A DNA stretch of 6,216 bases, from the NCBI GenBank assembly GCA_030609445.1, contig JAUWCF010000064.1:1-6216 (forward strand), written 5' to 3'. The number at the start of each line of letters is the position of its first letter. Within the stretch, counting starts at the first letter, position 1. A model generated the notes under the pieces. It had not been told where the DNA came from. It ran no database searches and saw nothing but the letters and a program-made list of their open reading frames with translations. Below, piece after piece: positions 1 to 6,064 of this stretch. Source of the DNA: Thermoplasmatota archaeon. GTDB lineage: Archaea; Thermoplasmatota; E2; DHVEG-1. The position numbers were made by a program, and so were the translations under genes.

Positions 1-595
1 TATTAAAACATGTTACAATCGTTATTGTTGCTATTAGCATCGTTATAATCAAAGCAAGAGGGATTAACGCAATTAACACGATAAAGCATCCGATCGCACT
101 TGAAGTAGAAAGACCTAAAGGCTGTGGTATATCTCCACGTGATAGACTTATTGCAGACTCATCAATACTTTGTCGTAACAATGACGGATCATTCTTGATA
201 AGACTCAGTTGATGTCTAACTTCATCCATGCTTATATCGTTTTTACTTAGTATCTCTACCATATTGGGATTCGTCTCAAATCTATCTACTATTACGTTGA
301 GGATTTCTGGTTTTATTTCAATAAGTTTTATCGCCCGGTTAATCATCTGCTCAAACGATGACGGTCTAGAAAGAAATAGATTCAGCATGTTTCCTTTTCC
401 CACGTAACATGTATCTATCTTCATTGAATAATCTTTATAAACAGAACGTTGCGAGCGAACAGCAAAAAGAGGTGATCTGATATTTCCTTCTTTAGTATTT
501 GATTTTACAACATTTGTCCCTACAACAGAGGAGAGCGGCAACATGATCATGAAAACAGCAGCTAAAATACTTATAATCAATATTTTCTTATTCAT
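1..595 (-). CDS. Secreted or membrane-anchored protein of unknown function, 3' end beyond the window
   Basis: This reading frame stays open for 198 codons from an ATG at 595-593 to the left edge, so the C-terminus is missing. Residues 1-26 form a signal peptide: MNKK, then a long hydrophobic stretch ending in LSSVVG. A polar segment follows with SPLFAVRSQRSV (41-52) and YVGKG (64-68). Residues about 70-150 are predicted mostly helical, with no recognised catalytic motif. Residues 168-196 (IGCFIVLIALIPLAL onwards) are strongly hydrophobic and probably form a membrane helix, so the product may be anchored with its middle part outside the cell. The start is supported by GGGGGT three bases upstream and by the positively charged N-terminus of the signal peptide. 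The SPLF..R..R pattern after a signal peptide resembles exported proteins of uncultured Thermoplasmata, from memory. The gene follows the A/B operon on the same strand but appears to have its own promoter. Function is unknown. Confidence 0.85.
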   Translation of the reverse strand, partial: MNKKILIISILAAVFMIMLPLSSVVGTNVVKSNTKEGNIRSPLFAVRSQRSVYKDYSMKIDTCYVGKGNMLNLFLSRPSSFEQMINRAIKLIEIKPEILNVIVDRFETNPNMVEILSKNDISMDEVRHQLSLIKNDPSLLRQSIDESAISLSRGDIPQPLGLSTSSAIGCFIVLIALIPLALIITMLIATITIVTCFN

Positions 596-598
596 TTT

Positions 599-604
599 AC
601 CCCC
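599..604 (-). promoter_or_regulatory. Shine-Dalgarno site of the left-edge secreted protein
   Basis: On the minus strand the sequence reads GGGGGTAAAATG. GGGGGT can pair with an archaeal anti-SD (CACCUCC) with one G-U wobble. The spacing to the ATG is short (AAA). The same GGGGGTAAAAT string precedes the rightmost gene, which supports both as true translation signals. Confidence 0.6.
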
Positions 605-625
605 AAAGTATCTATATCTGTTTTA

Positions 626-634
626 GTATTTAAA
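626..634 (-). promoter_or_regulatory. Possible TATA box for the left-edge gene
   Basis: The minus strand reads TTTAAATAC, an archaeal TATA-like element centred about 35 bases upstream of the ATG at 595. A start site 25-27 bases downstream would fall near 603-606, giving a very short leader that begins at the Shine-Dalgarno run. It lies after the T-tract that follows the A/B operon, consistent with a separate transcript. Assignment rests on composition and spacing only. Confidence 0.35.
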
Positions 635-649
635 CACATCGCATGTACG

Positions 650-662
650 GAAGAAAAAAGAC
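650..662 (-). terminator. Possible T-tract terminator after the A/B operon
   Basis: About 50 bases past the stop codon of protein B the minus strand reads GTCTTTTTTCTTC. Archaeal transcription can terminate at T-rich stretches without a strong hairpin, and I see no convincing stem here. It sits between the stop of B and the TATA-like box of the next gene, which is where a terminator would be expected. Confidence 0.35.
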
Positions 663-711
663 TGCACAGAGGCAATAAGTAGTTTGTTTGTTATTAAGCA
701 TACGACAATTA

Positions 712-3237
712 TCACGAGGCACCCTGTAAAAGAACCTCTTCGAAGATATAAAACTCGATATTGTACCGCGTCATCTGACAATCATCTGGCTCGGTGAATG
801 TCCCCCCCATAAGTGTATTACTAAAAATAAATGAGTCCACAAAAACAGCAATCTTTCCTGTTTTTCCTGAAAGATCGTTATGTACTTCAACAACGTAGAG
901 ATAGGTTTGATTTGTTTCATTGATGACAAGTTTTTCGCCACCTGAAACTGTTAGATATGGTGATGTATTATTTCCAATCGTTAAGTTTTCAATCATATAT
1001 TTTAAATCGAGATTGGATATATTGCGATTGATGTACATCCCAAAAGGTTCGAGTGCATCATTTGCTGTTGAATCCATATTTGTTATGCTATCCATAACAA
1101 GAACTCGTCCGCCATTTTCAACAAAAGTAGTTATTTTTTCAACATCTTCTACCTTGAAATCTTTTGTTGGATTTATAAATACAATGATGTCATCTTTCTG
1201 TATCGCTGCGTCTAATGTTTTTTCAAGTGATGGAATACAGCCAACGCGTTGTGTCCAAACAAAAAATGTTCCATAATTGTCATATTCGTCAAAAAGTCCA
1301 ATGCTTGGTTTGAGATCAACAGTATAATTTGAATATTCCTGATCAAAACAGACATCTACATAATCTGTATGAGCAGCAGGCAGAGAGTAATTCATATGGT
1401 TCATATATGAATATAGTGGAGCTGCTGTAGAAAACGAAAGAAACCCAATAAGAGTTAACAAAAACAGAATCTTTATCTTTTTATCATTTTTTAAGAGATA
1501 TAATGATATGATTAAAGATATGATTGCAACTCCAAAAAGAATCGTATTAAGAGAAGGAATAGTATTTTCTCGGTTTAGATATTCTATTGCTCCAAGCGTA
1601 AATGCCTGGTATCCATCAGAAAACATCGAGAAACTGGAAAAAACCGTACTGTCGGAAAAAGCAACTACTCGTCCTTTTCCATATTTTACAGCAGCAACTT
1701 GTAAAAGAAGTCCATATTCTGATTCTGGTGAGGCAATTGATTCTCTAAAAAAGTTTTCAGTAGCATATGTTCCGGGTTCACCAATCAGTCTATTTCCCAT
1801 GATTACATTTTCAGAATTAAGCGGGGCATCTAGTGTACAGGACGTCATAAACTCAAAACGTTTTAGATTCTGTACAATAACATGAGAAATCATCATGGTT
1901 GGTTCATAGACCGTCATCTCACCTGTTCCAAGTTCATAGGTTGCATCCATGTTGAATCTGATACCGAATTTTTCAGAGACTTGGTTGAGAAATGTATTCA
2001 TCCCAAAAACATCGGTGTGATCACCAATAAGATACAAACCTCCGCCTCTTTCAACAAAACTGACAATAGATAATATTTCTTCATTTGAATAGCTGCTTGT
2101 TGGACATTTCAGAATTAAAATATCATACTGTTGTAAAAGATTAGGTGTTAGTTTGCTATCCACGTTTTGATCTATCTCATAATAATAATTCAGCCAGTTT
2201 GCTAATGAATAATAATTATATGTAGAATTTATCCCATACCATTCTTTATCAAGTGGACGGGTTGAATCCTCCCAGTCACTGTGATATTCATCAATTAGTA
2301 TTTTCCCGCTCTTTATATTTCCGGGATCTTGATAAGTAAATGATCCAACCATGCAGAAGATGAAAATAAAAATCATTATAATTGCAAGGATCTGTTTTTT
2401 TGGAAGGCGGGATTCTTTGAAACAATCAATACTGATACAGCCATCCTTTAGAGGTAGTAGTTTCATGAGAAGCACTGTAAGAGGAAAAAAACTCAGTAAA
2501 ATCAGAAACGGATCCCATAAAACATCAAGATCAAGTGTGTTTATGTATAAAAAGATGAAAGTAACATATCTAAGAATAAGGTACAAGAAACTAATAGTAA
2601 AAAACATGGTAATTAAAAGTACAGTTTTTTTCTTGCTGTTATAGAGTAGGAAGAAAAGAATCATTGCTCCAATTATTATGTTTAGCCACATGAAAAAACC
2701 TAATTTCTCCCAGGTGGTTGTAAACGAATATGTCTGTTGAATTGTTTGAACAAAAACAACTCCATTTCCAACCGTTGTTTTTAGACCAAGTAGGTTTCCA
2801 AAAAATGAAACAGGAATTGATAAAGCATCAGCTCTATGGCCATGAGAAACAAAAATACTGTACATGGGAATGAACGCTGTTTGTATGCTAAGAATTATTC
2901 CTGAAAGAATCATTCCCTTTGCTGCTGCATATGTTTTACTGCAATTTAACAATCTATTGGTTGCAAAAGGGAGAAATATACCAAGTGTGAGAATGATAAG
3001 TCCAATGTTGCATGGATAATTGATAATGAGAATAGAAAATATGAGGGGAATAAGAAAAAATAGATATCTTTTATCTATCTGAATCGATCCGCTTTTCCAG
3101 AAAGATAGGATGTTGCAGAGTATTCCTAAGACGAGAAACAAAATACTATACATTGGCTGAGGAGTTGTAAAGATCGGAAGGGAAAACAGCCAGCCTGCGG
3201 AGAGGAAAAATAGACCGAGCCATAATAGTCGTTTCAT
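712..3237 (-). CDS. Protein B: polytopic membrane protein with two extracytoplasmic GATase-like (GldG/DUF4350/GIFT-type) modules
   Basis: This encodes 841 aa beginning MKRLLWLGLF. About nine hydrophobic segments span roughly 2-23, 30-47, 58-74, 77-92, 106-129, 179-199, 204-232 (perhaps two), 242-263 and 281-302. Module 1 (about 310-555) begins GKILIDEYHSDWE and contains YDILILKCPT, FVERGGGLYLIGDHTD (GDHTD at 405-409) and YGKGRVVAFSDS (SDS at 528-530). Two membrane helices follow (565-582, 588-606). Module 2 (about 625-841) has DDIIVFINPT, FVENGGRVLVMDS and GKIAVFVDSFIFSN. This looks like the alpha/beta glutamine-amidotransferase-like fold, but there is no nucleophile-elbow cysteine, so catalysis of that type is unlikely. 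Many N-X-S/T sequons in module 2 fit an outside location. An in-frame TTG at 3267 would add 10 residues and overlap gene A; the ATG at 3237 is preferred because GGGAG lies six bases upstream. The gene starts one base after the stop of A, so the two are co-transcribed and probably translationally coupled. The specific function and ligand are unknown. Confidence 0.9.
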   Translation of the reverse strand: MKRLLWLGLFFLSAGWLFSLPIFTTPQPMYSILFLVLGILCNILSFWKSGSIQIDKRYLFFLIPLIFSILIINYPCNIGLIILTLGIFLPFATNRLLNCSKTYAAAKGMILSGIILSIQTAFIPMYSIFVSHGHRADALSIPVSFFGNLLGLKTTVGNGVVFVQTIQQTYSFTTTWEKLGFFMWLNIIIGAMILFFLLYNSKKKTVLLITMFFTISFLYLILRYVTFIFLYINTLDLDVLWDPFLILLSFFPLTVLLMKLLPLKDGCISIDCFKESRLPKKQILAIIMIFIFIFCMVGSFTYQDPGNIKSGKILIDEYHSDWEDSTRPLDKEWYGINSTYNYYSLANWLNYYYEIDQNVDSKLTPNLLQQYDILILKCPTSSYSNEEILSIVSFVERGGGLYLIGDHTDVFGMNTFLNQVSEKFGIRFNMDATYELGTGEMTVYEPTMMISHVIVQNLKRFEFMTSCTLDAPLNSENVIMGNRLIGEPGTYATENFFRESIASPESEYGLLLQVAAVKYGKGRVVAFSDSTVFSSFSMFSDGYQAFTLGAIEYLNRENTIPSLNTILFGVAIISLIISLYLLKNDKKIKILFLLTLIGFLSFSTAAPLYSYMNHMNYSLPAAHTDYVDVCFDQEYSNYTVDLKPSIGLFDEYDNYGTFFVWTQRVGCIPSLEKTLDAAIQKDDIIVFINPTKDFKVEDVEKITTFVENGGRVLVMDSITNMDSTANDALEPFGMYINRNISNLDLKYMIENLTIGNNTSPYLTVSGGEKLVINETNQTYLYVVEVHNDLSGKTGKIAVFVDSFIFSNTLMGGTFTEPDDCQMTRYNIEFYIFEEVLLQGAS

Positions 3238-3238
3238 A

Positions 3239-5884
3239 TTATTCTCCCATTTCTTTAAATTCATCAAGTATATGTTTCAGCATGAGTATGTTTCCGGGCC
3301 AGTAATCATAGATGGATTCGATATTTTTATCGAGAAGATATTGACTATCTGAAATTAGAAGAAGTCCACCGGAGCCATGTCTTACAAACACCATGAGATG
3401 ATAATCAGTTACGATATCTTCACTCCAGGTGAAATTAAAGTTATAATATGATATGCCCGTGTTTTCGTTATATATTATTGGCCAGCTGTCTACAAATCTT
3501 GTCTCATTTTCATAGTCTCCAGAAGCACCCTCAGCATAGGGAACTGGTCCAAGTGGAATACCTTCAATATCAAGCTCAAAATTGTTAAGAAGATGCTGCG
3601 AGGCAGTTTTATCAGCATATCCTGTAGCGAGGACAACAAATCCTCCATCTGACATAAATTGTTTGAGGAATGTTATTTCATCTGAAGTAAATGTTTGTGT
3701 TGGGGCATTTAGTATGAGTATTTTTCCTCCATTTATTTTTTCTGTCGAGTATTCTCTGAGAAATATAGGGAGATACCCGTTTCTATTGAGATTGAGGATA
3801 AGGCCATTTAATGAATCATCGGTGAAAGCCTTCAGAGTAAATCGTTCTCCATGAGACATGTCAATGTAGACAACATCTCCAAGAAGATCTGTGCTACCTG
3901 TAATCGCAGGATTAATCGTTGCAGAACATATGAAAGCCAAACAAAGAATCAATGGGAGAAAGATAAAGGTAACATATGTTTTTTTCAAAAGGAAAAAAGC
4001 AATTATTGCTGCAGCTAGAAACAGTGTTGATATAGCAATTTTGATTAATTCTAAGGTTCCTGTTTTTTCATTATGTAGCCATGAAAAAACATCTTGGATA
4101 AATGGATATGAATACGCCATCGCTGAGTTTTGAAATGAAGACGTATCACCAAAGACAAGCACCTTTCCTGATCCATAGTAAGATCCTGCGACAAGAACAA
4201 CATCTCCTAACTGTTCTCCATAACTGTATTCGTAATCTCCAAGATAGGCAAAATCCTCATTTGTTGGGTAGCCTTCATCTGAAAAAGCATATCTTCCCAC
4301 AATAATTGGAAATGAAGAATAAGAAATATCAAGAGACGCACCGACACTTATCTGAATCTCATCTTTGCTCTGTATGTTTGATACAACTGGATGATGTAGT
4401 AGTTGGTAGCTTGTCAGCCATCTAAATTTTTCGTCAAGAGGGAGTGCTGAGTCAAATCGAAATTGGATTCCAGCTTGATCGAGTAAGTCATTTAAAGGCT
4501 GTTGAATCCCTCCAACATCTGTATGATCCCCCAATACCAATAATGAGCCACCGTTTTCTATAAAATTGTAGATAACGTTTTTTTCATTCTGAGAAAAAGA
4601 TTTATTGATGTTTACAACAACAAAGACTTGTACATCTTTCAGAAGATCTTCGGTAACAATAGTTGACTGCACTATTGATACATAATCGGTTAAATTGACG
4701 TATCTCTTGATAGTCTTATATTCAGATTGGTTAGTATTATTGTTTGTTGTATTATTTATAATGATTTCTGGCTGAATGGTATTTAGAAATGTCGTAATGT
4801 TTTCTACCGCTATTTCACATTCATAGCCGGAAGCAGTCAGATAAATCGGTAAAAGACCAAACATGCCTGAGGCTTCTCTTCCGTATTTTCCATATTCAGG
4901 AATATCCCATGTGCCTAGCATGTTTTGTCCATAAAACAATATTTTCTGATCCGTTGAAGTGGTGTTTTCTTCACCGGTAAACGTTGTTATTGTTACCGTT
5001 GACATAAAAAGAAAAACAACGGTCCATACCATCCCGTTTTTAATCAGTTTTTTTGGTGTCAATTCTTTAAACCCAAATATATTCTTTTTTGATTCGTCAT
5101 AACTATATTTTGAAACAGATAGATAGATTGGAAGAAGACAAAAGGTGAAGAGGATGAAATGCAGATAGATTCCATCAAATTCAACAAAACCCAAAATAAT
5201 GATATAGAACATCCATAAGAGGAGAAGACCAAAGATAGATAACACAAATGTTTTCAGTATTGTTTGTTTATTTTTTGATAACAAAAAGAGGACGATGGAA
5301 AAAATTAGAAATACAATAACAATCCATAGTCCGCTTATTGATGGTCCAAGCATCAAAGATTTCCCGATAAGACGGCCGATAAGTCCTGTAAAAAGTAGTG
5401 AAAACTGGTGAATAACATTCCATAGTACTGGTATTGTCTGTATGAGAACGTAAAAGACGGCATAAACAAGAGAAGCTATTAATAGAAAATATATTTCTTT
5501 TCGCCGTAGTCCAAGTTCATTATGTGTTATCTCCACTCCTGATAATAATAGGGATATGCTTGCTATCCAGAGCATTGGTATTTCTGTAAATAAAAGCAAT
5601 AGAAAAGAAAGTACAACAAGAAATAGTCCAAACAAGATTTTTACTCGCAAAGGATGGTTTCTGATAATGGCATGACATGTTTTTTTAATGGGGAGATTAA
5701 ATATAACGAATCCTACGAGTAAATATATCGAGAAAACAAGCATGAGGAATTGATCATATATTCCAAGGTTACTTGATAGAGCATTTAATACTAAGAAAAT
5801 TAACAGTAAATTAATATCAGTAGTTAGAGTAGATGCTACTATCTTCTTATCGTTTAGGGTTTTTCTAAATTTTTTACCCCACAT
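3239..5884 (-). CDS. Protein A: polytopic membrane protein with two extracytoplasmic GATase-like (GldG/DUF4350/GIFT-type) modules, paralogue of B
   Basis: This encodes 881 aa. About ten hydrophobic segments fill residues 22-302. Module 1 (about 312-605) starts KILFYGQNMLGTWDIPEYG and includes FIENGGSLLVLGDHTD (GDHTD at 452-456) and YGSGKVLVFGDTSSF (GDT at 579-581). Two membrane helices follow (610-633, 638-655). Module 2 (660-881) has KILILNAPTQTF, FMSDGGFVVLATG and GLLLISDSQYL. The order matches protein B throughout, so the genes arose by an old tandem duplication. Compared with B, module 1 carries an extra Asn-rich segment (about 360-400) packed with N-glycosylation sequons. No glutamine-amidotransferase nucleophile cysteine is visible, so the modules probably bind a ligand or partner. 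This resembles GldG-like and GIFT-domain proteins, but no ATPase gene is in the window. The ATG at 5884 lacks a Shine-Dalgarno sequence (upstream bases are pyrimidine-rich, TCTTCCTCTGT). A TATA-like box about 30 bases upstream suggests a leaderless or nearly leaderless mRNA. The exact function is not known. Confidence 0.9.
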   Translation of the reverse strand: MWGKKFRKTLNDKKIVASTLTTDINLLLIFLVLNALSSNLGIYDQFLMLVFSIYLLVGFVIFNLPIKKTCHAIIRNHPLRVKILFGLFLVVLSFLLLLFTEIPMLWIASISLLLSGVEITHNELGLRRKEIYFLLIASLVYAVFYVLIQTIPVLWNVIHQFSLLFTGLIGRLIGKSLMLGPSISGLWIVIVFLIFSIVLFLLSKNKQTILKTFVLSIFGLLLLWMFYIIILGFVEFDGIYLHFILFTFCLLPIYLSVSKYSYDESKKNIFGFKELTPKKLIKNGMVWTVVFLFMSTVTITTFTGEENTTSTDQKILFYGQNMLGTWDIPEYGKYGREASGMFGLLPIYLTASGYECEIAVENITTFLNTIQPEIIINNTTNNNTNQSEYKTIKRYVNLTDYVSIVQSTIVTEDLLKDVQVFVVVNINKSFSQNEKNVIYNFIENGGSLLVLGDHTDVGGIQQPLNDLLDQAGIQFRFDSALPLDEKFRWLTSYQLLHHPVVSNIQSKDEIQISVGASLDISYSSFPIIVGRYAFSDEGYPTNEDFAYLGDYEYSYGEQLGDVVLVAGSYYGSGKVLVFGDTSSFQNSAMAYSYPFIQDVFSWLHNEKTGTLELIKIAISTLFLAAAIIAFFLLKKTYVTFIFLPLILCLAFICSATINPAITGSTDLLGDVVYIDMSHGERFTLKAFTDDSLNGLILNLNRNGYLPIFLREYSTEKINGGKILILNAPTQTFTSDEITFLKQFMSDGGFVVLATGYADKTASQHLLNNFELDIEGIPLGPVPYAEGASGDYENETRFVDSWPIIYNENTGISYYNFNFTWSEDIVTDYHLMVFVRHGSGGLLLISDSQYLLDKNIESIYDYWPGNILMLKHILDEFKEMGE
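3244..3248 (-). promoter_or_regulatory. Shine-Dalgarno site that fixes the start of protein B
   Basis: The minus strand reads GGGAG, six bases before the ATG at 3237-3235. It lies inside the last codons of gene A (…ATGGGAGAATAA), so the terminating ribosome of A is placed to restart on B. The alternative upstream TTG at 3267-3265 has no purine-rich element before it. Confidence 0.65.
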
Positions 5885-5910
5885 ACAGAGGAAGACATAA
5901 CTTTAGAGGC

Positions 5911-5919
5911 CATATAATA
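5911..5919 (-). promoter_or_regulatory. Possible TATA box of the A/B operon
   Basis: The minus strand reads TATTATATG, centred about 31 bases upstream of the ATG at 5884. With the usual 25-27 base distance, transcription would begin within a few bases of the start codon. This fits the lack of a Shine-Dalgarno sequence and would exclude an out-of-frame ATG at 5898-5896. A second AT-rich candidate (GATATACC) lies slightly further upstream. Confidence 0.4.
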
Positions 5920-5921
5920 TT

Positions 5922-5957
5922 AGTGGTATATCTTTGTAAAAAGTGGTATTGTTTGTA
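5922..5957. repeat. Pair of imperfect direct repeats, possible regulator site of the A/B operon
   Basis: AGTGGTATATCTTTGTA (5922-5938) and AGTGGTATTGTTTGTA (5942-5957) share AGTGGTAT and TTTGTA and differ by one base of spacing. The repeat starts are 20 bases apart, close to two helical turns. In the direction of A they read TACAAA-N(2-3)-ATACCACT and end directly upstream of its TATA-like box, where archaeal activators or factor-recruiting regulators often bind. The regulatory role is inferred. Confidence 0.45.
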
Positions 5958-5969
5958 CTAATCTACTCG

Positions 5970-5994
5970 TGTGTAACCTACATGTGTAACCTAC
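5970..5994. repeat. Perfect 12-bp direct repeat, possible regulator site of the rightmost gene
   Basis: TGTGTAACCTAC occurs at 5970-5981 and again at 5983-5994, separated by a single A. It ends eight to nine bases before the AT-rich element that probably serves as TATA box for the plus-strand gene. The period of 13 bases is not a whole helical turn, so if two protein units bind they would not lie on the same face. It could also be a simple local duplication. Confidence 0.5.
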
Positions 5995-6001
5995 GTGGGA
6001 T

Positions 6002-6011
6002 AATTATATAA
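6002..6011 (+). promoter_or_regulatory. Possible TATA box of the rightmost secreted protein gene
   Basis: AATTATATAA matches an archaeal TATA element. It predicts a start site near 6032-6036 and a leader of about 30 bases that includes the GGGGGT Shine-Dalgarno site. Other AT-rich stretches at 6013-6031 (GATATAAAT, ACATATAAA) could serve instead but would place the start close to or inside the Shine-Dalgarno site. Confidence 0.4.
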
Positions 6012-6050
6012 GATATAAATTACATATAAATATTAGTAGTAAATAATTTA

Positions 6051-6056
6051 GGGGGT
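6051..6056 (+). promoter_or_regulatory. Shine-Dalgarno site that decides a TTG start
   Basis: GGGGGT lies eight bases before TTG at 6065-6067. No ATG lies between it and the sequence encoding the signal peptide, so TTG is the best start. The frame beginning at the nearer ATA (6060-6062) hits a TGA after two codons and is excluded. Confidence 0.6.
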
Positions 6057-6064
6057 AAAATAAA

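Noticed and set aside
920..2644. Several plus-strand open frames opposite protein B (920-1276, 1508-1885, 1882-2073, 2351-2644).
   Set aside because: They are antisense to a long, domain-bearing gene, have no plausible start signals, and their translations show no recognisable domains.
3238..3267. A longer start of protein B at TTG 3267-3265, adding MMNLKKWENN and overlapping gene A.
   Set aside because: No Shine-Dalgarno sequence precedes it, whereas GGGAG sits six bases before the ATG at 3237. The ATG start also gives a typical charged residue followed by the first membrane helix.
3582..4305. Plus-strand open frames opposite protein A (3582-3854, 3891-4133, 4102-4305).
   Set aside because: They overlap conserved module-coding sequence of A on the other strand and have no supporting signals.
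5059..5247. A 62-codon minus-strand frame inside gene A.
   Set aside because: It is an out-of-frame shadow within the membrane-helix coding region; its hydrophobicity is a by-product of the T-rich codons.
712..5884. Active class I glutamine amidotransferase.
   Set aside because: No G-x-C-x-G nucleophile elbow or Cys-His-Glu triad is visible in any of the four modules, and the modules are predicted to be outside the cell.
5855..5898. A 14-codon frame from ATG 5898-5896 as a leader peptide for the A/B operon.
   Set aside because: It has no Shine-Dalgarno sequence, and the likely transcript start lies downstream of it.
5885..6064. Mini CRISPR array or insertion-sequence ends, suggested by the short repeats.
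   Set aside because: There are only two copies of each repeat, separated by a few bases at most, with no spacers, transposase or terminal inverted repeats.
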